This document shows, piece by piece, positions 35,224 through 43,366 of a stretch of DNA of 64,000 nt. Within the stretch, counting starts at the first letter, position 1. Each line of letters starts with the position of its first letter. The stretch is from the NCBI GenBank assembly GCA_963810945.1, contig CAWEPI010000014.1:1-64000 (forward strand), written 5' to 3'. This stretch comes from JAOUEA01 sp963810945 (GTDB lineage Bacteria > Actinomycetota > UBA4738 > HRBIN12). The position numbers and the translations under genes are program-made. The notes beneath the pieces were generated by a model. The model made no database searches and had not been told where the DNA came from. It worked only from the letters and a program-made list of their open reading frames with translations.

Positions 35224-37578
35224 ATGGCCACCGAGACGGAAGCGATCCGCGGGCTGGGACACAGCGTCCGCCGGGTCGAGGACGACCGCTTCATCCGCGG
35301 CGCCGGCAACTACATCGACGACATGCACCTGCCCGGGATGCTGTACATGGCCATCCTGCGCAGCCCGTACGCGCACGCCAAGCTGAACGGCATCGACACG
35401 GCGGCCGCCTCGGCCCTGCCGGGGGTCATCGCCGTGGTGACCGGCGAGCTGATGGCCCAGCACAACCTGGCGTGGATGCCCACGCTCTCGGGCGACACAG
35501 AGGCCGTACTCGTCACGGACACCGTGCGGTTCCAAGGTCAGGAGGTGGCGGCCGTCATCGCCACCGACCCCTACATCGCCAAGGACGCGCTGGAGCTGAT
35601 CGAGGTCGACTACGACCCGCTCGAGCCCGTCGTGACACCGCAGCGCGCGCTCGAGCCCGACGCCCCGGTGATCCGCACGGACAAGGAAGGCCAGGCGGAC
35701 AACCACATCTACCACTGGGAGACCGGCGACAAGGAGGCCACAGACAAGGCCTTCGCGGCGGCCGACAAGGTCGTCTCGATCGACACGTTCTACCCGCGCT
35801 GCCATCCCGCCCCGCTGGAGACGTGTGGCTGCGTCGCGGACGTGAATCCGGCCACCGGCCAGGCCACGATCTACATGACCTCGCAGGCCCCGCACGCGAT
35901 CCGGACGGTGTTCGCGCTGGTGGCGGGCCTGCCGGAGGAGAAGATCCGCATCGTTTCCCCGGACATCGGCGGCGGGTTCGGCAACAAGGTCCCCGTGTAT
36001 CCGGGGTACGTGGTGGCCACCGCGGCCTCGCTCCTGCTGGGGCACCCGGTGAAGTGGATCGAGGAGCGCTCCGAGAACCTGATCTCGACCGGCTTCGCGC
36101 GCGACTTCCACATGCACGGCGAGATGGCGCTGAAGGACGACGGGACGATGCTCGGGCTGCGGGCCTCGCTCCTGGCGGACGAGGGCGCCTTCCACGCCGA
36201 CGCCCAGCCCTCCAAGTTCAAGGTGGGGCTCTTCCACATCGTGAGCGGCTCCTACGACCTGCCGGCCGTCCACGTCGAGGCCGACGGCGCGTACACGAAC
36301 AAGGCGCCCGGCGGCGTCGCGTACCGGTGCTCGTTCCGCGTGACGGAGGCCTCGTACCTGATCGAACGCCTGGTCCAGAACGCCGCGTACGAGATCGGGA
36401 TGGACCCGGCCGACTTCCGCAAGAAGAACTTCATCGAGAAGGACCAGTTCCCGTACACGTCGGCGACGGGGTTCGTCTACGACTCGGGCGACTACCAGGC
36501 CGCGATGGACATGGCGCTCGAGAAGATCGGCTACGCCGAGCTGCGCAAGGAGCAGGAGGCCGCGCGCGCCGAGGGCAAGCTCTACGGGATCGGCCTCGCG
36601 TCCTTCACCGAGGTCGTGGGCGCGGGTCCGCACAAGGACTACGACATCATCGGCCTGAAGATGAACGACGGCGCCGAGTTGCGGATCCACCCGACGGGCA
36701 AGGCGATCCTCAAGATCAGCGTGCAGACGCAGGGCCAGGGCCACGAGACCACGTTCGCGCAGATCGTGGCCGAGGAGATCGGGATCCAGCCGGAGGACGT
36801 CAAGGTCATGCACGGCGATACGGACAACACGCCGTACGGCCTCGGCACCTACGCGTCGCGGTCCACGCCGGTCTCGGGCGCGGCCACGGCGATGGTGACG
36901 CGCCGGGTCCGGGAGAAGGCGCGCAAGCTCGCCGCGCACCTGCTGGAGGTCTCTGAGGAGGACATCGAGTTCGAGGCCGGCAGGTTCTCCGTGAAGGGCG
37001 CGCCGGACAAGGTGAAGACGATCCAGGAGGTGGCCTTCGCCGCGTACACGGACTTCCCCGACGGGATGGAGGCCGGCCTGGAGGCGAACTACTACTACGA
37101 CCCGCCCAACCTGACGTTCCCCTTCGGGACGTACGCGGTGGCCGTCGAGGTCGACGCCGACACCGGGGAATGGGACGTGCGCCGGATGGTGGCCGTCGAC
37201 GACTGCGGCGTGCGCATCAACCCGATGATCGTGGAGGGCCAGATCCACGGCGGGCTCACCGAGGGCTACGGCATCGCGAAGATGCAGCTGATCACGTTCG
37301 ACGAGAACGGGAACTGCATCGGCGCGAACTTCACGGACTACCTGCTGCCCACGGCGTGGGAGACCCCGAAGTTCGAGCTGGGCGAGACCGTGACGCCCTC
37401 CCCACATCACCCGATCGGGGCGAAGGGCGTGGGCGAATCGCCGACGGTCGGCTCCCCCGCCGCCTACGTGAACGCCGTGATCGACGCGCTGCGGCCGATG
37501 GGCGTCACGAACATCGACATGCCGCTCACCTCCGCGAAGGTCTGGGGCGCGATCCAGGAGGCCCAAGCCAAGGCATGA
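35224..37578 (+). CDS. coxL: Form I aerobic CO dehydrogenase large (Mo-Cu) subunit
   Basis: 784 aa. The active-site loop reads AYRCSFR, with the copper-binding Cys at residue 369; this is the diagnostic form I signature. The catalytic Glu is in GAKGVGESPTVGSPAA (Glu738). Other motifs are SPDIGGGFGNKVPVYPGYV, then WIEERSENLISTGFARDFHM and QGQGHETTFAQI. The enzyme oxidises CO to CO2 with water and feeds electrons to respiration. GAGGAGGAG-like bases precede the ATG, 14 bp after coxS. It is intact and unlikely to be anything else. Confidence 0.96.
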   Translation: MATETEAIRGLGHSVRRVEDDRFIRGAGNYIDDMHLPGMLYMAILRSPYAHAKLNGIDTAAASALPGVIAVVTGELMAQHNLAWMPTLSGDTEAVLVTDTVRFQGQEVAAVIATDPYIAKDALELIEVDYDPLEPVVTPQRALEPDAPVIRTDKEGQADNHIYHWETGDKEATDKAFAAADKVVSIDTFYPRCHPAPLETCGCVADVNPATGQATIYMTSQAPHAIRTVFALVAGLPEEKIRIVSPDIGGGFGNKVPVYPGYVVATAASLLLGHPVKWIEERSENLISTGFARDFHMHGEMALKDDGTMLGLRASLLADEGAFHADAQPSKFKVGLFHIVSGSYDLPAVHVEADGAYTNKAPGGVAYRCSFRVTEASYLIERLVQNAAYEIGMDPADFRKKNFIEKDQFPYTSATGFVYDSGDYQAAMDMALEKIGYAELRKEQEAARAEGKLYGIGLASFTEVVGAGPHKDYDIIGLKMNDGAELRIHPTGKAILKISVQTQGQGHETTFAQIVAEEIGIQPEDVKVMHGDTDNTPYGLGTYASRSTPVSGAATAMVTRRVREKARKLAAHLLEVSEEDIEFEAGRFSVKGAPDKVKTIQEVAFAAYTDFPDGMEAGLEANYYYDPPNLTFPFGTYAVAVEVDADTGEWDVRRMVAVDDCGVRINPMIVEGQIHGGLTEGYGIAKMQLITFDENGNCIGANFTDYLLPTAWETPKFELGETVTPSPHHPIGAKGVGESPTVGSPAAYVNAVIDALRPMGVTNIDMPLTSAKVWGAIQEAQAKA

Positions 37579-37654
37579 AGGGGAAGACCTGCCACGGTGG
37601 AAGGGGGCTCAAGCAGCGAGGCCGCAGGCCGAGCGTAGCCCCCCAGGAGAGGGC

Positions 37655-38632
37655 ATGAGATCGGACATCCTCGAGTTGGCGGCGCGCCTGTCGCGCGAGG
37701 GTGAGCCGTTCGTGCTGGCCACGGTGGTGTGGAACCGAGCACCGTCCTCGGGCAAGCCCGGCTCCACCGCGCTGATCACCGCGGACCGGCGCATCCACGG
37801 GTGGCTCGGGGGCGCGTGCGCCGAGCCCACCGTCATCCGGGAGGGCCTCCGCGCGCTGGAGGAAGGCATCCCGAAGCTGCTCTTCCTGGGTACGCCCGAC
37901 GAGCTCGAGGGCCAGCAGCGCGCGGGCGTCGTCACGATCCCCATCGCGTGTCAGAGCGAGGGGGCACTGGAGGTGTACGTGGAACCCGTCCTGCCTTCGC
38001 CGCACCTCGTGGTCGTGGGCCGCTCGCCGGCGGTCGACGCCCTCGCCGGGATGGCCGCCGCGCTCGGTTGGCGCGCGGTGGTGATCGACGACGGCGGCGA
38101 CCCGGCGGATCATCCCGACGTGGAACGCGTCGTCACGTCCCTCGACATGGACGCCGCGGACGTCGGCGACCGCTCGTTCGTGGTGGTGGCCACGCAGGGT
38201 CACTACGACGAGGACGCCCTGCAGCGCGCGTTGGCCTCGCCGGCCGCCTACGTCGGGTTGATCGCCTCGCGCAAGCGCGCCGACTCCGTGCTGGGGTACC
38301 TGCGCGACCGCGGGGTCCCCGAGGACGCGCTCGCGCGGGTGCACGCGCCCGCCGGGATCGACCTCGGCCACCTGCCGAACCAGGAGATCGCGGTCGCGAT
38401 CCTCGCCGAACTGGTGCAGCTGCGCGCGGCCGGCGAGCTCGAGGCCGATGCCGCGATCTCCGCGGGCGAGGAGGGACACGAGGCCATCGACCCCGTGTGC
38501 GGGATGACCGTCGACGTGGCGACGGCGCGCTACGTCAGCACCTACGAAGGCCGCACCTTCTACTTCTGCTCCGCCGGGTGCCTCGACCGTTTCGAGGCCG
38601 CGCCCGCGGAGTTCGAACCCGCCCCCTCCTGA
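37655..38632 (+). CDS. XdhC/CoxF-like maturation protein fused to a YHS metal-binding domain
   Basis: 325 aa from ATG 37655 (GGAGAGG upstream), 76 bp after coxL. The N-terminal XdhC domain has NRAPSSGKPGSTALITADRR and GWLGGACAEPTVIREG, with GGAC in place of the usual GGCLE. The Rossmann part has LVVVGRSPAVDALAGMAA and VATQGHYDEDALQRAL. Residues 279-322 are a YHS domain: DPVCGMTVDVATARYV, then TFYFCSAGCLDRFEAAP with its three cysteines. In the studied form I cluster CoxF, an XdhC relative, takes part in building the Mo-Cu centre. A metal-binding YHS tail is therefore a natural copper-delivery module (inference). Confidence 0.85.
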   Translation: MRSDILELAARLSREGEPFVLATVVWNRAPSSGKPGSTALITADRRIHGWLGGACAEPTVIREGLRALEEGIPKLLFLGTPDELEGQQRAGVVTIPIACQSEGALEVYVEPVLPSPHLVVVGRSPAVDALAGMAAALGWRAVVIDDGGDPADHPDVERVVTSLDMDAADVGDRSFVVVATQGHYDEDALQRALASPAAYVGLIASRKRADSVLGYLRDRGVPEDALARVHAPAGIDLGHLPNQEIAVAILAELVQLRAAGELEADAAISAGEEGHEAIDPVCGMTVDVATARYVSTYEGRTFYFCSAGCLDRFEAAPAEFEPAPS

Positions 38633-38637
38633 CCCGA

Positions 38638-38643
38638 TAGGCT
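38638..38643 (+). promoter_or_regulatory. -10-like TAGGCT before coxG
   Basis: TAGGCT ends 8 nt before the coxG ATG and lies right after the previous stop codon. It may give an internal, nearly leaderless transcript of coxG and mocA within the operon. Confidence 0.4.
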
Positions 38644-38651
38644 GACCGACC

Positions 38652-39284
38652 ATGCTGATCGAGAACGCGTTCACCGTCACCGCGCCCACCGACATGCTCT
38701 GGAGCCACCTCCTCGACGTCGAGAAGATCGCCCCGTGCATGCCCGGCGCCGAGCTCACCGAGGTCGTCGACGACCGTCATTGGAAGGGCAAGCTGATGGC
38801 GAAGTTCGGACCGGTGGGGATGTCGTTCGCCGGCACGGTCGAGATGACCGAGCGCGACGACGACGCGCACCGCGTCGTCCTCACCGCCAAGGGGATGGAG
38901 CAGAAGGGGAAGGGCGCCGCCAACGCCAACGTCACGAGCTGGTTGGAGCCCGGCCCCACGGACGCCGAGACCACGGTGAAGATGACGGCCGACATCACCC
39001 TCACGGGCGCGGCCGCCCAGCTCTCGCGCGGGCTGCTGCCGGAGATCTCCAAGAAGCTCACGCAGCAGTTCGCCGACTGCCTCCAGGACAGCATGAAGGT
39101 GGAGGCCGCCGCCGAGGCCGCGCCGGGCGGGACGGCAGCTGCGGAGAGCGCCGCCGCGACCACGCCGCGCCCCGCGCCCACCGCGGCCAAGCCGGTCGGG
39201 GGCATCGGCCTCGGGCTCTCCGCGATGTGGGCGGTCGTCAAGGGCTTCTTCGCCCGGCTCTTCGGGCGCTCACCGAAGTCCTGA
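38652..39284 (+). CDS. coxG: CO dehydrogenase subunit G family protein
   Basis: 210 aa. Residues 1-145 form an SRPBCC/CoxG domain: AFTVTAPTDMLWSHLLDVEK, then IAPCMPGAELTEVVDD and MAKFGPVGMSFAGTV. The linker is Ala-rich, and the tail has an amphipathic or hydrophobic helix (LSAMWAVVKGFFARLFG) that probably anchors it to the membrane. CoxG is reported to recruit CO dehydrogenase to the membrane and its quinone. The gene is 19 bp after the XdhC-YHS gene and directly before mocA. Confidence 0.92.
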   Translation: MLIENAFTVTAPTDMLWSHLLDVEKIAPCMPGAELTEVVDDRHWKGKLMAKFGPVGMSFAGTVEMTERDDDAHRVVLTAKGMEQKGKGAANANVTSWLEPGPTDAETTVKMTADITLTGAAAQLSRGLLPEISKKLTQQFADCLQDSMKVEAAAEAAPGGTAAAESAAATTPRPAPTAAKPVGGIGLGLSAMWAVVKGFFARLFGRSPKS

Positions 39285-39285
39285 C

Positions 39286-39870
39286 GTGATCTCCGGGATC
39301 GTGCTCGCGGCGGGCACGGGCTCCCGGTTCGGCAGCACCAAGCAGCTCGCGGACCTTGGCGGGCGCCCCCTGGCCCAACACGCGATCGACGCCCTGGCCG
39401 GAGCAGGCGTGGACGAGCTCGTCGTGGTGACGGGCCACGACGCCGACGCGGTGGAATCGGCCCTTCGCCTGCCACCGGGGGGGCGGTTCGTACGGAACCC
39501 CGAGTTCACGAAGGGTCAGTCGACCTCGCTCGCTGCCGCCCTGCACGAGGTGCACGAGCAGAGCGAGGCGGCGGTCGTGCTGATGGCCGATCAGCCGGGG
39601 GTGGACGCCGACGTCGTGCGTGCGCTCATCACACGGTTCCTGCAGACCCGCAGCCAGATCGTGCGGGCGTCGTTCCGCGACGGGCCGGGGCCCGCGCTGC
39701 TCTCCCGGGAGATCTACGCGGAGGCGGGCCACCTCCACGGCGACGTGGGAGCGCGCGTGCTGATGGCGAGCCACCCCGAGTGGGTGGAGGAGGTGGCGCT
39801 CGACGCCGCCGCGCCGCGTGACGTCGACACGCGCGCGGACCTGGAGGAGGTCGTGGAGGAGACGCGTTAG
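39286..39870 (+). CDS. MocA-like molybdenum cofactor nucleotidyltransferase
   Basis: 194 aa from GTG 39286, one base after the coxG stop. The nucleotide-binding motif is ISGIVLAAGTGSRFGSTKQL (residues 1-20), followed by GRPLAQHAIDAL, VVTGHDADAVE, KGQSTSLAAAL and the metal-binding VLMADQPGVDADVV. These are marks of CTP:molybdopterin cytidylyltransferases, which make the MCD cofactor that CO dehydrogenase needs. The last gene of the cox operon; its end overlaps the convergent GNAT gene by 4 bp. Confidence 0.85.
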   Translation: MISGIVLAAGTGSRFGSTKQLADLGGRPLAQHAIDALAGAGVDELVVVTGHDADAVESALRLPPGGRFVRNPEFTKGQSTSLAAALHEVHEQSEAAVVLMADQPGVDADVVRALITRFLQTRSQIVRASFRDGPGPALLSREIYAEAGHLHGDVGARVLMASHPEWVEEVALDAAAPRDVDTRADLEEVVEETR

Positions 39871-40295
39871 GTCCGCTTGGTGCCCGGCCGCACCATCTGG
39901 CGGTCGTCCGGGGGGACGAAGCCGAAGCGCCGATACAGGTCGTGGGCGTCGCGCGTGCCCAGGAACCACGGCAGGTCGGCGTGGGGTCCGTCGTCCACCG
40001 CCTCGCGGACGAGGGCAACCCCGAGCCCGCGCCCCCGATACGCGGGCAGGACGAAGACGTCGAAGAGGAACGCGTACGTCGCGCCGTCGCTCGCGATCCT
40101 GCAGAAGCCCACCGTCTCCGCGCCGTCGTAGAGACCCACCACGCGCGCCGCCCCCTGCAGCAGCGCCTCGACGGTCTCGCGGGTCCGCCCGGCCGCCCAG
40201 TAGGACTCCTCGCTGAGGTAGCGATGCACGACGTCCACGTCCACGCGCGCCGGGTCGTCGTCGAGCTCGAGCCCGCCGGGGAGCGCGCGCTTCAT
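39867..40295 (-). CDS. GNAT family N-acetyltransferase
   Basis: 142 aa from ATG 40295, which shares one base with the stop of the nitrilase gene (TGATG), so the two are coupled. The acetyl-CoA loop is LPAYRGRGLGVALVREAV. The strand before it is ATYAFLFDVFVLP, and the end DLYRRFGFVPPDDRQMVRPG is typical of GNAT proteins. The acceptor substrate is unknown. It lies convergently against mocA. Confidence 0.88.
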   Translation of the reverse strand: MKRALPGGLELDDDPARVDVDVVHRYLSEESYWAAGRTRETVEALLQGAARVVGLYDGAETVGFCRIASDGATYAFLFDVFVLPAYRGRGLGVALVREAVDDGPHADLPWFLGTRDAHDLYRRFGFVPPDDRQMVRPGTKRT

Positions 40296-41110
40296 CAGCA
40301 GCTGATGCCCAGACGTCGGTGCTGCAACGCGGGTAGCGCCTGCCGGATGCGGCGGAGCTCCGCCATGTCGAGGTCGGCGAACCAGACCCCCGGCTCGTCC
40401 TCGGAGCCCTCGACCAGCACACGACCCCACGGGTCGACCACGAGGCTGTGCCCGAAGGAACGGCGACCCTTCTCGGGATCGCCGAAGCGCCCGCACTGGG
40501 CGGGCGCCACCACGAAGCACTGGTCCTCGATGGCGCGCGCACGCACGAGGACGAGCCAATGATCCTTCCCGGTCTCGTGCTGGAACTGCGCGGGCACGAG
40601 GAGCACCTCGGCACCCATCGCCATCAGACCCCGATACAGCTCGGGGAACCGCACGTCGTAGCAGACGGACAACCCCACGCGAGCGAACTCCGTCTCATGC
40701 GTCACGAGCTCGTCGCCGGCGCTGATGACCGCGGACTCGCGGATGGGCGGCTGCCCCGGCAGGTCCACGTCGTACAGGTGGATCTTGCGGTAGCGAGCGA
40801 CGGTCTCACCCGCCCGATCGAACAGGAGCGACGTGTCGTAGACGCGGCCATCGTCAAGCTCGAGGACGGTGCCGCCCAGCACCCAGATGCCGAGCTCGCG
40901 GGCGATGCGCGCGAGGCGATCGGTCGCGGGGCCCGGAACAGGCTCCGCGAGCTCCCTGCGCCGAGCCGAGGGCCCGAGGTACCCGAAGTACTCGGGCAAC
41001 GCGGCGAGATCGGCGCCGCCCGCAGCCGCCTCGCGCAGCAGCGCCTCCGCCGCCTGGACGTTGGCCGCGACGTCGTCGCCCGAGTGCATCTGACAGACGG
41101 CCACGCGCAT
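40295..41110 (-). CDS. Carbon-nitrogen hydrolase (nitrilase superfamily)
   Basis: 271 aa. The Glu-Lys-Cys catalytic triad is Glu40 in LAALPEYFGYLG, Lys109 in ARYRKIHLYDVD and Cys150 in GLSVCYDVRFPELYRG. The sequence resembles the Nit1/Nit2 and omega-amidase branch, which hydrolyses small amides such as deaminated glutathione. The ATG lies 7 nt after a TANNNT box, so it is probably leaderless. First gene of a two-gene unit with the GNAT protein. Confidence 0.9.
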   Translation of the reverse strand: MRVAVCQMHSGDDVAANVQAAEALLREAAAGGADLAALPEYFGYLGPSARRRELAEPVPGPATDRLARIARELGIWVLGGTVLELDDGRVYDTSLLFDRAGETVARYRKIHLYDVDLPGQPPIRESAVISAGDELVTHETEFARVGLSVCYDVRFPELYRGLMAMGAEVLLVPAQFQHETGKDHWLVLVRARAIEDQCFVVAPAQCGRFGDPEKGRRSFGHSLVVDPWGRVLVEGSEDEPGVWFADLDMAELRRIRQALPALQHRRLGISC

Positions 41111-41117
41111 GGGGGCG

Positions 41118-41135
41118 ATGCTACCCCGCTAGGCT
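41118..41135. promoter_or_regulatory. Back-to-back -10 boxes of two divergent leaderless genes
   Basis: On the minus strand TAGCAT (41118-41123) ends 7 nt before the nitrilase ATG. On the plus strand TAGGCT (41130-41135) ends 6 nt before ATG 41142. Only 31 bp separate the two start codons, so the promoters overlap and may compete. Confidence 0.5.
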
Positions 41136-41141
41136 GCGGAG

Positions 41142-41737
41142 ATGCCGCTCGGTCGCTACACCGTGCTCGGCGACGACGGCGCGCCCGTCGGGACCGAGGA
41201 GTTCCGCTGCGCCCCCGGGCCCATGGGATGGCGGTACTTCAGCGAGGTCCAGACCGATCACCACGAGATCGTGGATGTCGCCGTCGATGCGCACTGGCGC
41301 ATCGCGCGGGTCCGGATCGACACCGGCGACCACGACATCCTGCTCGAGCCTCGTGGCGACGCGCTGACCGGCTATCGCGACCGGCGGGAGATCGAGATCG
41401 CGTTCGGCCCCGAAGGACCACCTCGACTACTTCACGCCGGCCACGAACGCGATCACGGTTCGGCGCCTGGACGATACGGCGGAGATCGACGTGGTCTACC
41501 TGGAGCCCATCACGCTCACCCCTTCGCGGGTCCGGCAGCATTACGAGCGCCTGGGCCTCGAGACCGTGGCGACGCCCGCGGGTCGAGTTCGAGGCGGATC
41601 GTTGGCGGTTCACCGACGTCGCGTCCGGATGGACCGCGGACCTGTGGGTGGCCGGCGACGTGGTCGTCGCTTACGAGCGGCTCTTCGAGCTGGCGTGGTA
41701 CGAGCCGGGCGCCAACGGCGCCCGGCCCGTCCCGTGA
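41142..41737 (+). pseudogene. Unknown protein with two frameshifts
   Basis: Three frames join into a protein of about 197 aa: GRYTVLGDDGAPVGTEEFRC to EIEIAFGPE, then HLDYFTPATNAITVRRL to LGLETVATPAG, then VEFEADRWRFTDVASGWTAD to the stop at 41737. Shifts lie near 41420 and 41580. The composition suggests a beta-rich soluble protein, and the repeated YF.PATNAIT style of segment is not in a family I can name. The promoter looks intact. Decay or assembly error are both possible. Confidence 0.6.
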
Positions 41738-41744
41738 CGCTCGA

Positions 41745-42146
41745 TCACATCGCGTCGCTCGTGATGTCCCGCCCGTGCGCCGTGAGCGCCCAGATGATGA
41801 TCACCGCGATCGCGATCAGCACGATCGCGAAGATCGGGTAGTACGGCAGCCACGCGAAGCTCACGACCGCGCTGATGAGCGCGATGATCACGCCCACCGT
41901 GCGCGCCCACACGGCGCCGGTGAACAACCCGAATCCGGCGAGCAGCACGACGATCCCGAGGATCAGGTGGATCCACCCCCACGTCGACGGGTTCCAGTTG
42001 AACAGGTACTCCGCCGGCGTTGTGTAGAAGGCGTCGTGGACGATCGCGGCGAGCCCCGCGATCGCGTGGAACATGCCGATCATGATCATCATGACCGCGG
42101 CGAAGAACGTGAAGCCCACCGCCATGCCACTACGGTTCTCAGACAT
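41745..42146 (-). CDS. DUF7144-type four-helix membrane protein (paralogue)
   Basis: 133 aa from ATG 42146 (MSENRSGMAVGFTFFAAVMM), with GGAGG upstream. It is closely similar along its length to the protein at 5355: both have STWGWIHL.LG, the loop FTGAVWARTVGVI and the end WALTAHGRD. Four membrane helices are predicted. Function unknown. The two copies are 36 kb apart on the same strand. Confidence 0.75.
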   Translation of the reverse strand: MSENRSGMAVGFTFFAAVMMIMIGMFHAIAGLAAIVHDAFYTTPAEYLFNWNPSTWGWIHLILGIVVLLAGFGLFTGAVWARTVGVIIALISAVVSFAWLPYYPIFAIVLIAIAVIIIWALTAHGRDITSDAM

Positions 42147-42274
42147 GCAACCTCCTCCCGCGCGACCCGCGGACGGGGTCGCGACACATGGCGGGCGCAT
42201 CCTGCCTCATGGAGCGTGTTCGGTCCAGCCTTGAAAAGGGGTGGACGCATGCAGTAAGGGCGCCCCGCAACGGC

Positions 42275-42303
42275 GGAGGCCGACCCCCGAGGGGCCGGCC
42301 TCC
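42275..42303 (-). terminator. Hairpin downstream of the YceI gene
   Basis: GGAGGCCG (42275-42282) pairs with CGGCCTCC (42296-42303), with a further CCCC/GGGG pairing inside. It begins 27 bp past the stop codon at 42330. No T-tract. Confidence 0.6.
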
Positions 42304-42329
42304 TTCGACCGCGCGGTGAGGGGGAGACC

Positions 42330-42896
42330 TCAGCCGACCTTGCGGGCCTCGACGTCGATCTCGATGCCGACCTTCTTGCCCACCAGGAAGCCGCCGGTCT
42401 CGACCGCGACGTTCCAGGTCAGGTCCCAGTCCTCACGGTTGATCTCCGTGGCGACCGACGCGGAGAAGATGGTGTTGCCGTAGGGGTCCTGGCCCCATCC
42501 GAGGTACTCGCCCTTCAGGGTGACCGGCTTGGTGGTCCCCTTCACGGTGAGGTTCCCGTCCAGCTCGAACGCGTTCCCGCCCGTGTGGCGGATGCCGGTG
42601 CTCGCGAACGTCAGCACCGGGAACGACTCCACCTCGAAGAAGTCGACGCCGCGCAGGTGGTCGTCGCGCTGCTCGGTGTTCGTCTGCACGCTCTCGGCCT
42701 TGATCTCGACCTCGACCGAGGAGCTGTCCAGGTCGTCCCCGACGACGATCGTGCCCTCGAACTCGGTGAAGCGGCCTCGCAGCTTCGTGAGCATGTGACG
42801 CGCCACGAACTCGACCTGCGTGTGGGTGATGTCCAGCTCGTACTTCCCGGCGGGCGGCAGCTCCACGCCCTCGATCTCGCGCACTGCTTGGGCCAT
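42330..42896 (-). CDS. YceI family protein
   Basis: 188 aa, lipocalin-like YceI fold that in known members binds polyisoprenoid chains. Motifs are YELDITHTQVEFVARHML, TEFEGTIVVGDD, RDDHLRGVDFFEVESFPVLT and LTVKGTTKPVTL. There is no signal peptide, so this version is cytoplasmic. It is divergent from an HxlR regulator, a pairing also seen in other bacteria where the regulator controls the YceI gene. A GAAGGAGGA ribosome site precedes the ATG. Confidence 0.9.
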   Translation of the reverse strand: MAQAVREIEGVELPPAGKYELDITHTQVEFVARHMLTKLRGRFTEFEGTIVVGDDLDSSSVEVEIKAESVQTNTEQRDDHLRGVDFFEVESFPVLTFASTGIRHTGGNAFELDGNLTVKGTTKPVTLKGEYLGWGQDPYGNTIFSASVATEINREDWDLTWNVAVETGGFLVGKKVGIEIDVEARKVG

Positions 42897-43020
42897 CAGG
42901 TGGTCCTCCTTCGCTCCGCGGTCCCCGCCCCTCGCGGCGACTCGACATAGGCACTAACAGAACCGAAGGTACTCTGTATTCCCAAGCTTCTTATCTTCCC
43001 GTACCTAGATGCCGACGACG

Positions 43021-43026
43021 TAGGAT
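43021..43026 (+). promoter_or_regulatory. -10 box deciding the HxlR start
   Basis: TAGGAT ends 7 nt before ATG 43034, fitting a leaderless transcript. The upstream ATG at 43025 overlaps the box and is therefore unlikely to be used. GGTAC (42968-42972) and GTACC (43001-43005) in the same gap form a loose inverted repeat that may be an operator. Confidence 0.45.
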
Positions 43027-43033
43027 GCAGCCC

Positions 43034-43357
43034 ATGGCCGAAGAAGCCCCGATCTGTGAGCACTTCCAGCGAGCCGCCGAGCTCGTGGCGAAGCGATGGA
43101 ACCCGCAGATCGTGCGCGTGCTGCTCGCGGGTGTGGATCGGTTCTCCGACCTGAAGGCGTCCATCCCCCAGATCTCCGATGCCCTGCTGTCCGAGCGCCT
43201 GAAGGAGCTCGAGGCGGAGGGCATCGTGACGAGGACGGTCACGCCCGACACCCCCGTGCGGATCACGTACGGCCTCACAGAGCGCGGCCGCGACCTCTCG
43301 AACGTGATGGAAGAGCTGGCGGGATGGGCCGAGCGTTGGGCGGCCGCACCGGCCTGA
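43034..43357 (+). CDS. HxlR family winged-helix transcriptional regulator
   Basis: 107 aa from ATG 43034. The family start ICEHFQRAAELVAKRWNPQI contains the conserved Cys. The helix-turn-helix is RFSDLKASIPQISDALLSER and the wing follows in GIVTRTVTPDTPVRITYGLT. Cys near the start is used for aldehyde or oxidant sensing in some members. It is divergent from the YceI gene (137 bp), its most likely target. Confidence 0.9.
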   Translation: MAEEAPICEHFQRAAELVAKRWNPQIVRVLLAGVDRFSDLKASIPQISDALLSERLKELEAEGIVTRTVTPDTPVRITYGLTERGRDLSNVMEELAGWAERWAAAPA

Positions 43358-43366
43358 CCCCGATCC

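Noticed and set aside
34981..37566. An 861-aa minus-strand open frame opposite coxL
   Set aside because: It is the antisense of a clear coxL with all motifs; such frames are expected at this G+C.
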